Of a stretch of 64,000 nt of DNA, positions 34,642-43,439 are shown piece by piece. This DNA comes from Paraburkholderia fungorum. GTDB lineage: Bacteria > Pseudomonadota > Gammaproteobacteria > Burkholderiales > Burkholderiaceae. The notes under the pieces are model-generated. The model did not search any database. It saw only the letters and a list, made by a program, of their open reading frames with translations, and was not told where the DNA came from. A program made the position numbers and the translations under genes. The stretch covers positions 31,256 through 95,255 of the forward strand of contig NZ_MCAS01000028.1 of NCBI RefSeq assembly GCF_003610895.1. The letters run 5' to 3'. Numbering within the stretch: the stretch's first letter is position 1; each line of letters begins with the position of its first letter.

Positions 34642-34944
34642 TTACTTCTGGATCAAAAACTTCTCGCGATCCAGACCTGCGATCCAGCGCGGCGGCTTGC
34701 CGCGGCCCGACCACGTGCTGCCGCTATCCGGGTCACGATATTTCGGCGCAACGCCAGCACGCGGACGACCGGCTTTCGCCGCCTTGGCACCACGACCACC
34801 ACCGAGTTCAGCCAGCGTAATGCCGTAATCGGCCATTTTCTGCTTGATCTCATTCAGCACTTCTGCGTATTCACGCGACTTTGCTTCTTCGATCTGCTTT
34901 TCGAGCTTCTCGCGCTGCGCGAGTAGTTCCTTGTATGACGACAT
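34642..34944 (-). CDS. H-NS-family nucleoid-associated protein
   Basis: A 100-aa DNA-binding protein. The N-terminal ~45 residues form a coiled-coil oligomerisation region (YKELLAQREKLEKQIEEAKS). A basic linker with AKAGRPRAG resembles an AT-hook, and the C-terminus YRDPDSGSTWSGRGKPPRWI is the H-NS DNA-binding core of beta-proteobacteria (BpH3/Bv3F type). Such proteins silence AT-rich, often foreign DNA. GGGAAC at -10 and the conserved MSSYKELL start support the ATG. The gene has its own promoter in an unusually AT-rich region and its own terminator. Confidence 0.93.
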   Translation of the reverse strand: MSSYKELLAQREKLEKQIEEAKSREYAEVLNEIKQKMADYGITLAELGGGRGAKAAKAGRPRAGVAPKYRDPDSGSTWSGRGKPPRWIAGLDREKFLIQK

Positions 34945-35340
34945 AGGTTCCCTTGTGGTTTGGATAAATGACTGCCAGTCTTAAGCCGGCTTGCCCTTTG
35001 AAGGTGATCATGCCTCGGAATTTGATGGCGAGATTAACACAAAATAGAAAGACTGCAAAAGCACCGTCGAAAAATTAATCCCAATTCGTTTCAAAAAATT
35101 TCAACGGACCGCGATGTTACGCGGACCCTTTCAAATAGCTAATTTTCGCATTTTGCTGAAAAACGCGGCCGTGCGTCAGTAATGATTGAATCTACTATCA
35201 AAAAATGAAATTTAAGATAAAAAATCCGCGTGAACATTTCATGCCATGAAAGCTTTTACATGAAACATCGGAACATATTGCGACATGCGCGCCACGCTGT
35301 TATTGCGGCATGGGTGTTTTCCCGAAACAGCAATCAAGGC
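34945..35340 (-). promoter_or_regulatory. AT-rich upstream region of the H-NS gene
   Basis: A ~400-bp gene-free stretch that is far more AT-rich than the rest of the window, with several A/T-tracts such as AAAAAATTT, AATTAATC and AAAATGAAATTTAAG. It contains the H-NS promoter and probably an H-NS nucleation site for autorepression, as known for hns genes. No operator of another regulator is evident. Confidence 0.55.
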
Positions 35341-36003
35341 TTAATTAGCGTGGCGCCGGATGCAATCTTCGAGCGCCGCATGCAAGGTTTCGGTATTGCA
35401 TTTCGCGTCGTCGAAGGCGAAACGGATGCGTACACCGTCCTGTTTCAGATCGGCGCCATAGCGATCGACGCCGAGCAGTTGAAGTCCTTGGGCACTGGAA
35501 GAATGAGCAGCGAAGTATTCGATCAGCGCGTTTTCTTCGGCGAAACCGAGTGGTGGCAGCGGATCAAGTTCAGTGCCGTCCAGCCAGCCCATCGCACCAA
35601 AACCGCCGATGTAGCGCAGCCGTTCGAGCCTCATCACCCAGAACGTAAAATCGCCGAGAACCAGGTACCGCTCCGCGTCCGCGTGATAACGCAGATAGCG
35701 CTGCACGACTTCGGGGGTCGAGTCGACCGGTTCGAACGTGCCGAGCAAGGTGACGCGCTGGCCGCTCAGTACGTCGTCGCCGGGCGCGTCGACCGCAAGA
35801 AAGCCGGCGCGCGGGTCGGCGTGCAGGTTGTGCGTATGCTCGGCGAGCCGGCTCACGAGGATGGTCGGGCGATGCTGAGAGTCCGGCGCGAACGGCAGCA
35901 CTGAGGGATAAGGAAAACCTTCCGGCTGGCGCGCGTGGGTAGCGAGCGTACCGATTGCGGCCTTATGCAGCAGATGCAGCGGAGCGTGAGCGGGAATGTT
36001 CAA
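35341..36003 (-). CDS. pyridoxamine-5'-phosphate-oxidase-fold protein, HugZ-like
   Basis: A 220-aa protein of the split-barrel flavin/haem family. The N-terminal barrel has IGTLATHARQPEGFPYPSVL and VSRLAEHTHNLHADPRAGFL. FVMRL/YIGGFG-like sequence follows, and the C-terminal DUF2470-type domain (GVDRYGADLKQDGVRIRFAF) contains the residues that in HugZ proteins participate in haem contact. Members act as haem oxygenases/haem-utilisation proteins or bind flavin; the true activity here is unknown. It diverges from an MFS transporter and is followed by the H-NS promoter region. Confidence 0.78.
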   Translation of the reverse strand: MNIPAHAPLHLLHKAAIGTLATHARQPEGFPYPSVLPFAPDSQHRPTILVSRLAEHTHNLHADPRAGFLAVDAPGDDVLSGQRVTLLGTFEPVDSTPEVVQRYLRYHADAERYLVLGDFTFWVMRLERLRYIGGFGAMGWLDGTELDPLPPLGFAEENALIEYFAAHSSSAQGLQLLGVDRYGADLKQDGVRIRFAFDDAKCNTETLHAALEDCIRRHAN

Positions 36004-36124
36004 GTGCGCGGCCCTCGATAGATAAGTGTTGGATCAATCTGCTTCAAGCATAAGACAGCGCGCTTCGTTAGAATCGAAAATTCGCTTACAGGGCGCTTTC
36101 TCCCGCGCCCCCCACGAGATTTCC

Positions 36125-37336
36125 GTGTCCGACCACTCCTCCGAATTCGCCAGCCTCCCCGCTGCTCATCGAGCGCTCTCCGATACCGCGCGGCAGCGCG
36201 CCCGGATCGCCACCATGGCGGTGTTCTTTATCGCCGGCATGATGTACGCGTCGTGGGGGGTGCATGTGCCGACCGTACGCGACCGCTTCCATCTGAATGC
36301 AGCGATGCTCTCGTTCGCGCTGCTGGCCGTGGCCGGCGGCTCGATCGGCGCCATGGCGGCCAATGCCCCATGGATCGCGCGGGTCGGCACGCGCCGCGCC
36401 TGCCTGAGCGGCGGTCTGGTGATGACCGCGTGTGCGGCGCTGATCCTGATCGTGCCGGCCTACTGGATGCTACTGATCGTGCTGGCCGTCTTCGGCGCCG
36501 GCATGGCGACACTCGACGTCGCGATGAACGCGGAAGCCAGCGCTGTGGAGAAAGCACTCGGCAAGCCGATCATGTCGTCGCTGCACGGCATGTTCAGCCT
36601 CGGCGGGATGTTCGGCGCGGCAGTGGGCGGCGCCTTGCTGGCACGCGGCATGGCGCCGGCGGTGCATCTGGCGCTAGCTGCGGCGCTCAGCACGCTGGTA
36701 CTGATCGCGGCCTGCCCTTCCGTTCTGCCACACGTGCCGCACGCCGATCATCCCGACGCCGCCACGCCGCGCGCCAACCGCTGGCGCTCGCCGGCCTTGT
36801 GGGCGCTCGGTGCGATGGCGCTGGTCGCGCTGATCGCCGAAGGCGCAATGTACGACTGGGCCACGGTCTACATGCGCGACGTCGTGCTCTCCACGCCGGC
36901 GCTCGCGAGCGCGGCCTACGCGGCGTTTTCAGGCGGTATGGCCGCGGCACGTTTCGCCGGCGACGCCGTGCGTGCCCGCTTCGGCGCCCCGCAACTGGTG
37001 ATGGCGAGCGCGTCGCTTGCCTGCGCCGGGATGGTCGGCGCACTGCTGCTGCCGAATCCGGTCGCCGCGCTGATCGGCTTCACGCTGATGGGTCTCGGGC
37101 TGGCGAACATGATGCCCGTGCTGTTCGCCGCAGCAGCGAGCGTCAAGGGCATTCATCCGGCCGAAGGACTCGCGCATGTTGCCGGGCTGGCGTACTTCGG
37201 CCTGTTGCTCGGGCCGGTGATTATCGGCGCGGTGACGCAGGTCACCAGTTTGCCGATCGGGCTGTCCGTGGTGGCCGTGTGTTCCGCGCTGATCGCGCTT
37301 GCGGGTCCGAAGGTGCTGCGGCGTTTGAAGATCTGA
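36125..37336 (+). CDS. major facilitator superfamily transporter (YbjJ-like)
   Basis: A ~403-aa inner-membrane transporter with twelve predicted helices. It starts with a ~30-residue cytoplasmic leader before MAVFFIAGMMYASWGVHVPT and carries the VRDRF loop between helices 1 and 2 typical of the YbjJ/inner-membrane MFS group. Other features are GSIGAMAANAPWIARVGTRR and a second-half GMAAARFAGDAVRARFG. Substrate unknown. The start is uncertain: GTG 36125 is favoured because it gives a normal leader; GTG 36026 would add 33 residues without helices. It diverges from the HugZ-like gene. Confidence 0.8.
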   Translation: MSDHSSEFASLPAAHRALSDTARQRARIATMAVFFIAGMMYASWGVHVPTVRDRFHLNAAMLSFALLAVAGGSIGAMAANAPWIARVGTRRACLSGGLVMTACAALILIVPAYWMLLIVLAVFGAGMATLDVAMNAEASAVEKALGKPIMSSLHGMFSLGGMFGAAVGGALLARGMAPAVHLALAAALSTLVLIAACPSVLPHVPHADHPDAATPRANRWRSPALWALGAMALVALIAEGAMYDWATVYMRDVVLSTPALASAAYAAFSGGMAAARFAGDAVRARFGAPQLVMASASLACAGMVGALLLPNPVAALIGFTLMGLGLANMMPVLFAAAASVKGIHPAEGLAHVAGLAYFGLLLGPVIIGAVTQVTSLPIGLSVVAVCSALIALAGPKVLRRLKI

Positions 37337-37593
37337 TGCAGACGCGCACTGCTGCTGCATCGGCAGACATCGCGCCATATGAAACCCACAAGCTTACGTT
37401 ACGTTACACGCGGCCTGCACGTTGACGTGTTCCTCGCCACATCGGCGGGATCAACATAGTTATCATTGCACGCACCACTCAATAACTCATTGATTTTTAT
37501 TGATTTATTTCGCTCGCCGATTATGCGCGCGTAAATGGCATAGGCCTTGCAGTTAGCTCCCCCAGCAGGTTCCAAATTACGGGGGAGCAGACC

Positions 37594-39246
37594 ATGAATC
37601 GCAATTTCAAACTGTCGGCGATCGCCATGTGCGTAACGTCGATGATCTTACTGACCGGATGCGGAAGCACAACGATCAGGCCGAGTATGTCGAGCGGAGC
37701 GGGTGGTGGCGCCGGTGCTGGCGGCGGGGCTGGCGCTGGCGGCGGAGGCGGAACACCTACGCCTACGCCCACACCGACGCCTACACCAACGCCGACTCCG
37801 ACGCCCACACCGACGCCGACTCCTACGCCCACACCGACGCCGACGCCGACGCCGACTCCCACACCTACTCCGACGCCAACGCCAACGCCAACGCCAACGC
37901 CAACCAGCGCCAATCCTATCGGCGTCGTCGTCCAGAACACTGGCAATGTAGTCACCGCGACCGGCCAAACCGTCTCCGCGATCGGCAACCAGATCGGCCT
38001 TACGCCGATCCCCGGCGCGAACCCGGCCACCACGACCGCGCTCGGCAATGTCGTCTCGAATCTCGGCGCCGGCGTCACAGCGGTTGGCACGGGCGCGGCG
38101 AACGGCCTCGGCCAGCTCGGCAACTCCAAGGATCCGCTCGGCACGACACTGGCGAGCAGCGGCGGCCTGGTTTATAACGCCGGCCAGGCCGTCAACAGCG
38201 CCGGCCAGCTCGTGACAAGTCTTGGCACCGGCCCCACCGCGCCGCTCAGTCCGCTGACCACGCCGCTCGGCACGGTGGTTTCGACCGTCGGCATTACAGT
38301 CAGCGGCCTTGGCACGCAACTGACCTCCCAGCTGACGAACGGCCCGATCCAGCAAGTGACGCAGACCGTCAGCACCGCGATCACGCCGATCACCACGACG
38401 CTGGCGCAAACGACGCAAACCGTCGGCGATACGACGGGTCTCGGCGCACCGCTGAACGGTCTGCTGTCGACCATCGGTCATGGCCTCGACAGCGCGGGCA
38501 GCCAGGTCAGCAACGCGACCAACAACCCGATCGGCCAGGGCCTCGGCAATGTCGTGAGCAAGCTCGGCGATACCGTCACGTCCGCCGGCGGCCTGCTGAC
38601 CGCGGGCGGCTCGACGAGCGGCAATCCGCTCGGCGGCCTCACCGGCATTCTGAATCCGGGTGGCAGCAGCGGGACGACGGGTAATCCGCTGGCGCCGTTG
38701 ACCAGCATTCTCACCGCGCTGCCCGGCACCTTGAGCGGCGGCCTGACCGGCGGCAGCGGCTCGAGCAGTCCGCTCGCGCCATTGACCAACATCCTCAGCA
38801 CGGTGACCGGCACGCTCGGTGGCGTCGGCGGCAGCTCGGGCAGCAGTCCGCTTGCACCGCTGACCAACGTCCTCAGCACGGTGACCGGCAGCCTCGGCGG
38901 CCTCTCCGGCGGCTCGGGCAGCAGCCCGCTTGCACCGCTGACCGGGGTGGTGAACTCGCTCACCGGCGCACTGAGCGGCGCGGCCGGCGGCAGCGGCAAT
39001 CCGCTCGCACCGGTGACCTCGGCGGTGTCCTCGCTGACAGGCGCGCTCGGGTCAGCCACGGGTTCCGGCAGCACGGGTGGTACGGGCGGGACAGGTGGAA
39101 GTGGCGGCACCAGCAATCCGCTGGCGCCGATCACCGGCCTGCTGAACACCGTCACCGGTGCATTGACCGGTACGGCGGGCTCGGCGGGTGGTACGACGGG
39201 CGGTGGCTTGCTCGGCGGTCTGGGCGCACTGACGCCGAAGAAGTGA
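37594..39246 (+). CDS. collagen-like/low-complexity lipoprotein with Thr-Pro repeat stalk
   Basis: A 550-aa exported lipoprotein. The signal peptide ends LLTGC (Cys about residue 23). A Gly/Ala-rich stretch precedes a run of 25 Thr-Pro dipeptides (residues 54-104). Next come ~250 residues rich in Gly, Thr, Asn and Val, with QNTGNVVTATGQTVSAIGNQ-type repeats. The C-terminus is built of ~30-residue repeats around SSPLAPLTNILSTVTGTLGG. Burkholderia homologues are usually annotated collagen-like or hypothetical. The TP run is expected to be an extended stalk through the cell envelope, with the repeat domain presented at the surface. An adhesive or matrix role is inference. Followed by a strong terminator. 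Confidence 0.78.
   Translation: MNRNFKLSAIAMCVTSMILLTGCGSTTIRPSMSSGAGGGAGAGGGAGAGGGGGTPTPTPTPTPTPTPTPTPTPTPTPTPTPTPTPTPTPTPTPTPTPTPTPTPTSANPIGVVVQNTGNVVTATGQTVSAIGNQIGLTPIPGANPATTTALGNVVSNLGAGVTAVGTGAANGLGQLGNSKDPLGTTLASSGGLVYNAGQAVNSAGQLVTSLGTGPTAPLSPLTTPLGTVVSTVGITVSGLGTQLTSQLTNGPIQQVTQTVSTAITPITTTLAQTTQTVGDTTGLGAPLNGLLSTIGHGLDSAGSQVSNATNNPIGQGLGNVVSKLGDTVTSAGGLLTAGGSTSGNPLGGLTGILNPGGSSGTTGNPLAPLTSILTALPGTLSGGLTGGSGSSSPLAPLTNILSTVTGTLGGVGGSSGSSPLAPLTNVLSTVTGSLGGLSGGSGSSPLAPLTGVVNSLTGALSGAAGGSGNPLAPVTSAVSSLTGALGSATGSGSTGGTGGTGGSGGTSNPLAPITGLLNTVTGALTGTAGSAGGTTGGGLLGGLGALTPKK
37753..37905 (+). repeat. in-frame 6-bp repeat tract encoding (TP)25
   Basis: 51 codons alternate ACN and CCN without interruption. 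The third positions vary in nested patterns, for example a run of ACGCCA units at the 3' end. Gain or loss of 6-bp units would keep the frame and alter only stalk length. Confidence 0.9.
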
Positions 39247-39296
39247 TGAATAACGACAGCAAATAACGGCGCGCTAAAACAAGCGTCGAAGGGGGG

Positions 39297-39330
39297 CGGC
39301 GAGCCGGGTCAACCGGCTCGCCGTTTTTTT
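39297..39330 (+). terminator. strong intrinsic terminator
   Basis: An 11-bp perfect stem CGGCGAGCCGG / CCGGCTCGCCG with loop GTCAA and seven T residues, 50 bp after the lipoprotein stop. No A-run on the other side, so it serves the plus strand. Confidence 0.92.
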
Positions 39331-39331
39331 G

Positions 39332-40348
39332 TCACAGCTGGTGATACGTCGTGTAATTCCTCGAGAAGTCGTTACGTTGCAGAAAATTGGTGAACGTCAT
39401 TGTCACCGTTGCATCGACTCCTTCTACGTAGTGCCACCAGCCGATCGGCAGAAACAGCAACTCGCCGGGTTCAAGCGTGCATTCCATTACGTGCGCATTG
39501 CGCATCGACGGGAAACGTTCGTAATTGATCGCACTGCCGTCCACCTGCGAATAGCAATGCAGCATGTTCACCATATGCGGCGTATCGGACAACGGCACCA
39601 GCTTGATCTGCTTACGGCCCATCACCTGCGCCATGAAGTTATTGGTCAGATCATGGTGAAACGGTGTCTTCGTTCCAGCCGGTCCCATCCAGAAAAAACC
39701 GGTATCGGGCGATCCGCCATCGAGATATTCGCCGATAACCGGCACATCGGACCATAACGCCGCGAGTGCCGCGCGATTATGCGAGGTGTTATTGGCGGTC
39801 ATGTAGAAATCGTTAGTCGGCCCGCTACGTTCGACGAGATCGACATAGTCGGCAAAGCGCATCATGCGCTTGAGTTTCGGCTGATTGATTTCATAATTCG
39901 CGTCCGCCTCGCGGCCGAACTGCACTTCGACTTCGCAATCCCCACAGCGCTCGCGAAAGTAGTCGAAACGCCACTGCGTGCGCGCCGGCCAGAAATCGAA
40001 AGCGCCGGTGATGATCACCGGCCGGTTCTGAAAGTAGTACTGCTCAAAGAATTCGTCACGCGATAAACGCTCGCGCCTTTCGATCACGCCACTCCCGGCG
40101 CGCATTCGATTGAGCGTGCCGTACACCGACAATATCCATTCACGCTTACGCAAACGATTGCGCAGGCGCGCGGCCCCCTCAAAGTAAGGACTCGCGAGCG
40201 CTGTTTCGATTTCGCGAGCGGCTTCGGCCGGGTCGAAACCATGTCCGACCAGCGCACCGTGCAAGGCAGGCGGCGGCGCGTCGAGCAGCAGATTCTCGGC
40301 AATCCAGCGGCGCCAGCCGTCATCGATCGAACGGATCACAGTGGTCAC
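39332..40348 (-). CDS. JmjC/cupin-8-like Fe(II)/2-oxoglutarate oxygenase
   Basis: A 338-aa cytoplasmic protein. A ~100-residue N-terminal helical region with no recognised domain precedes a cupin-like core: RPVIITGAFDFWPARTQW, then HHDLTNNFMAQVMGRKQIKL giving the HxD metal ligands (second H and D) and the 2-oxoglutarate region. PGELLFLPIGWWHYVEGVDA supplies the distal His. This is the layout of FIH/JmjC-type hydroxylases. Bacterial members may hydroxylate proteins or small molecules; the target is unknown. It stands alone between two terminators, on its own transcript. Confidence 0.82.
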   Translation of the reverse strand: MTTVIRSIDDGWRRWIAENLLLDAPPPALHGALVGHGFDPAEAAREIETALASPYFEGAARLRNRLRKREWILSVYGTLNRMRAGSGVIERRERLSRDEFFEQYYFQNRPVIITGAFDFWPARTQWRFDYFRERCGDCEVEVQFGREADANYEINQPKLKRMMRFADYVDLVERSGPTNDFYMTANNTSHNRAALAALWSDVPVIGEYLDGGSPDTGFFWMGPAGTKTPFHHDLTNNFMAQVMGRKQIKLVPLSDTPHMVNMLHCYSQVDGSAINYERFPSMRNAHVMECTLEPGELLFLPIGWWHYVEGVDATVTMTFTNFLQRNDFSRNYTTYHQL

Positions 40349-40406
40349 GGCATTCTCCCAAACAAAGTTCTCAAACCCGCTAGCTTCACACCTTGATCCC
40401 CAAAAG

Positions 40407-40442
40407 AAAAGGCACGCGAGCCATTTGGCGCGCGTGCCTTTT
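40407..40442 (-). terminator. intrinsic terminator for the binding-protein gene
   Basis: AAAAGGCACGCG / CGCGTGCCTTTT perfect 12-bp stem. On the minus strand it is followed by a further T-rich stretch. It lies ~48 bp after the stop of the branched-chain amino-acid binding protein. Confidence 0.85.
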
Positions 40443-40489
40443 AACTACTTGACCAAAGACAAACCAAGCTGTCTTCGGTCATGCGGCTC

Positions 40490-41635
40490 TTACATCTTGA
40501 CTACGTCGAGCAGCGTCTTCTTGCCTGCCTTGTAGTTGTACAGCGAGATCACGCCGTGTTGAAGGTCGCCCTTCGAGTCGAACGTGGTTTCGCCGATCAC
40601 ACCCTTGTAGTCGGTCGCCGGCATAGCTGCCAGGATCTTCGCCGGATCGGTCGAGTTAGCACGCTTCATAGCGTCGACGATGATGTACACAGCGTCATAC
40701 GTGAACGGAGCGTAGATCTGGATCGGCTGACCGAAACGCTTCTGATACTTGGCGAGGAACGCTGCGCCGCCAGCCATCTTCTCGAGCGCCATACCGGCTT
40801 CCGAGCAGACGATGTTGTCGGTTGCGTCGCCAGCCAGGTCCGACAGCTTGTCGGTACACACGCCGTCACCAGCCAGAACCTTCGCACGCAGGCCGAGCTG
40901 CTTGGCTTGCTTGGCGAACGGGCCGCCGGTTGCATCCATACCGCCGTACATGATCGCGTCCGGGTTTTCGCCCTTGATCTTCGTCAGAATCGCGCGGAAG
41001 TCGACAGCCTTGTCGTTCGTCGCGTCATGCGACATCACGTTCAGGCCCAGCGACTTGGCGGTCTTTTCGAATTCGTTGGCGAGACCTTGACCGTAAGCGG
41101 TCGAGTCGTCGACGATCGCGACGCTCTTCACTTTCAGACCCTTGGCTGCGTAGTTAGCCAGTGCCGGACCTTGTTGCGCATCGGTCGCCACGACGCGGTA
41201 CGTCGTCTTGAAGCCCTGTTGCGTGTAAGCCGGGTTCGTTGCCGACGGCGAGATCTGCACGATGCCCGCATCGCTATAGATCTTCGAAGCCGGAATCGAG
41301 GTGCCCGAGTTCAAGTGACCGACCACTGCGACGACCTTATCGTCAACCAGCTTCTGCGCGACTTGCGTTGCCGTACGCGGGTCAGCTGCGTCGTCTTGTG
41401 CGTCGAGTTGCAGCGTGATCTTCTGGCCGCCGATCGTCAGGCCCTTGGCGTTGATTTCCTCAACTGCCAGACGCGCGCCGTTTTCGTTGTCTTTACCCAG
41501 GTGAGCGATACCGCCGGTCAACGGTGCAACGTGGCCGATCTTGACGACCTCGTCCGCCACCGCGCCCGTTGCCAACGACGCAAACAACATGGCAGCAGCG
41601 CTGATCGGCAACAGCTTTTGAATCTTAGTGTTCAT
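40490..41635 (-). CDS. branched-chain amino-acid ABC transporter substrate-binding protein (LivJ/LivK-like)
   Basis: A 381-aa periplasmic binding protein. Signal peptide of ~27 residues ending AVA, then VKIGHVAPLTGGIAHLGKDN, the family opening. VVAVVGHLNSGTSIPASKIY, SPSATNPAYTQQGFKTTYRV and VAIVDDSTAYGQGLANEF complete the type-I periplasmic fold. It captures leucine, isoleucine, valine or related amino acids for a LivHMGF importer. None of the membrane or ATPase genes is adjacent, so it is an orphan binding protein serving a transporter encoded elsewhere. Codon use (GCG, CTG, preferred AAG/GTC) suggests high expression. It has its own terminator and a ~430-bp upstream region. Confidence 0.92.
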   Translation of the reverse strand: MNTKIQKLLPISAAAMLFASLATGAVADEVVKIGHVAPLTGGIAHLGKDNENGARLAVEEINAKGLTIGGQKITLQLDAQDDAADPRTATQVAQKLVDDKVVAVVGHLNSGTSIPASKIYSDAGIVQISPSATNPAYTQQGFKTTYRVVATDAQQGPALANYAAKGLKVKSVAIVDDSTAYGQGLANEFEKTAKSLGLNVMSHDATNDKAVDFRAILTKIKGENPDAIMYGGMDATGGPFAKQAKQLGLRAKVLAGDGVCTDKLSDLAGDATDNIVCSEAGMALEKMAGGAAFLAKYQKRFGQPIQIYAPFTYDAVYIIVDAMKRANSTDPAKILAAMPATDYKGVIGETTFDSKGDLQHGVISLYNYKAGKKTLLDVVKM

Positions 41636-42016
41636 GTAAGTCTCCAGTTTCGGTCCCAAAAACAACGTAATCGCCCTGTGCCCCCGCTTCCCTACACGTG
41701 TCGCTCAGTCCCGTGGACGACCACGCCGGTTGCATCGTTCATGCACTTGGCCAGCACGTTCACCGGACTGTTTGTGGCAGACGGCAAACCGTACTTGCGC
41801 GCAAGTGTAGGCCAACAAATTAAATTGTGGGACTTTTTTGAGGAAGTGGGATGAACACTAATAGCGTTTATCCAACAGGCGCTGATTCCGACTTGAAGAA
41901 CGGGCTGGAAAGCACCAGCCCATGCGGGTTTCCGCCAGGTGAGCTGTTCGTCTAACAATGCGCTCTAAAGCTTTTAGCGCGTGAAACCGTTAATGTTTCG
42001 AATAGGCTTTGTGCTT
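41636..42016. other. long leader region of the amino-acid binding-protein gene
   Basis: No supported gene. Contains the promoter for the binding protein (not resolved; a TACACT at 41809-41804 on the minus strand could be the -10 box), a TTGCGCGCAA palindrome (41795-41804) and a GGGCTGG/CCAGCCC hairpin near 41903-41922. A minus-strand frame of 88 codons at 41692-41958 has no recognisable content. Confidence 0.4.
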
Positions 42017-42054
42017 AAAAACGAGGCGCGCCGCCGCTCGCTGTGAGGCGCGCC
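42017..42054 (-). terminator. intrinsic terminator after nitronate monooxygenase
   Basis: GGCGCGCC (42025-42032) pairs with GGCGCGCC (42047-42054). On the minus strand the stem is followed by TCGTTTTTAAG. Just downstream of the nitronate monooxygenase stop. Confidence 0.7.
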
Positions 42055-42068
42055 TGAGCCGGCTTGAA

Positions 42069-43172
42069 TCAACCTTTGAGCGCGCCGATCCGTGCTGCCG
42101 CAGCCTGCCACTCCTCGTCGAGTTGCCCGACCAGTTCCGCCACGCCGAGGCCTTCCCGACGCTTTCGGCCAAGCGGCGCGCCCTGGCCTGACCAAAGAGA
42201 CAGATAGTCGCTGTTTTCCGCGCGGCTCGCGATTTGTCGTAGTTCCTGCGTCAAGGCGTTTTGCACCGGATAAGGCGCGACCTTATCCATCGACTCGCTC
42301 AAGCGCAGCATCAACGGATTGCGTATGCCGCGCGCATGACGGCCGGTGATCGCCCGCGTCACGGAGGTCGAGGTGTCGGACGTTGAACGCAAACGCGCTT
42401 TCCATGCCGGGGAGATCGCGCTCTCGGCGCACGTGATGAACGCACTCCCCATCATCGCCGCCTGTGCGCCCAACACCAGCGCTGCAGCGATACCGCGCCC
42501 GTCCATGATGCCACCCGCCGCAAGCACCGGCAGGCCGGTCGCATCGACGAGTTGCGGCACCAGCGCCATGGTGCCGACCAGCGCGTCTTCGAAAGCGCCG
42601 ATAAACGTGCCGCGATGGCCGCCGGCTTCCGCGCCTTGCGCGACGATCGCATCAGCTCCCGCCTCGCGCCACGCCAGTCCTTCCGCGACATGTGTCGCGG
42701 TGCCTATTACATATAGGCTCGCGGCGTGCAAACGGGCGACGTCCTCTTTTGAAAGCAGCCCAAACGTGAAGCTGACCACCGGCACGCGCAATTCGATCAG
42801 CATCTCCAGCTGCGCACGGAAGTCGGGCGCATAGCGTTCGAGCGGGTTGCCTCGCGGCAAGCCGAGTTCCGCGCGGATCGGATCGATCGCTTCGAGCGCG
42901 CGGCGCACCGTCAGTTCATCAGGCGTAACGGGCGGCAGTGCAAACAGATTGACGCCGAACGGACGATCAGTCAGCGCGCGAATTGCCGCGACTTCGCTTG
43001 CGATCTTCTCCGGCGCCAGCGCCGCGCCGGCCAGAAAACCGAATGCACCCGCGTTCGATGCCGCCGCGACCATCGCCGGCGTGGTCGCACCGCCGACCAT
43101 CGGCGCCTGCACAACCGGCACCCGCATGCCAAAACGCTCAGCAAATGGCGTCACAAAACTGCCTTCACTCAT
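42069..43172 (-). CDS. nitronate monooxygenase (2-nitropropane dioxygenase family)
   Basis: A 367-aa FMN-dependent TIM-barrel enzyme oxidising alkyl nitronates. It opens with RVPVVQAPMVGGATTPAMVA and has AGAFGFLAGAALAPEKI. FMN-binding QGAEAGGHRGTF with the catalytic-region His, and PVLAAGGIMDGRGIAAALVL, are typical. Length is slightly above the common ~330-350. Family members detoxify propionate-3-nitronate and similar compounds; class assignment (I or II) was not attempted. It diverges from a dienelactone hydrolase and has its own terminator. Confidence 0.88.
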   Translation of the reverse strand: MSEGSFVTPFAERFGMRVPVVQAPMVGGATTPAMVAAASNAGAFGFLAGAALAPEKIASEVAAIRALTDRPFGVNLFALPPVTPDELTVRRALEAIDPIRAELGLPRGNPLERYAPDFRAQLEMLIELRVPVVSFTFGLLSKEDVARLHAASLYVIGTATHVAEGLAWREAGADAIVAQGAEAGGHRGTFIGAFEDALVGTMALVPQLVDATGLPVLAAGGIMDGRGIAAALVLGAQAAMMGSAFITCAESAISPAWKARLRSTSDTSTSVTRAITGRHARGIRNPLMLRLSESMDKVAPYPVQNALTQELRQIASRAENSDYLSLWSGQGAPLGRKRREGLGVAELVGQLDEEWQAAAARIGALKG

Positions 43173-43439
43173 AGTCGATTCCTCTTTTCCCAGGACCGCG
43201 CGGCACGCGCGCGCCGATACGCTCGACTGTACCGAGGCGCGCGCGTGCGGGAAAATGAATTATCGAGAATGTTTCAATCGCCTTACGAGATCAGCGCCGC
43301 GCGTCGGACACGCTGCGGGCGGCGCCGGGCCGCGTGTGGCCTCGCTGCAAGGGGTTTCTTTTGATGGCAAACTGAGCGCCCGCTTCAAGCAGTCATTCAG
43401 CCCAACCCCCACGCAACGCACGAGCAAACGGAGTGCAAC

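Noticed and set aside
35230..35904. 224-codon plus-strand frame over the HugZ-like gene
   Set aside because: Antisense to a gene with both barrel and DUF2470-like parts intact; starts in AT-rich promoter DNA.
37753..37905. Possible CRISPR-like or minisatellite array
   Set aside because: The periodicity is 6 bp in frame with Thr-Pro coding; there are no spacers or conserved 25-40-bp repeats. No CRISPR array was seen anywhere.
40481..41854. 457-codon plus-strand frame opposite the amino-acid binding protein
   Set aside because: Antisense shadow; composition mirrors the highly expressed gene on the other strand.
41692..41958. Small gene in the leader of the amino-acid binding protein
   Set aside because: No start signal and no recognisable protein; treated as leader sequence.
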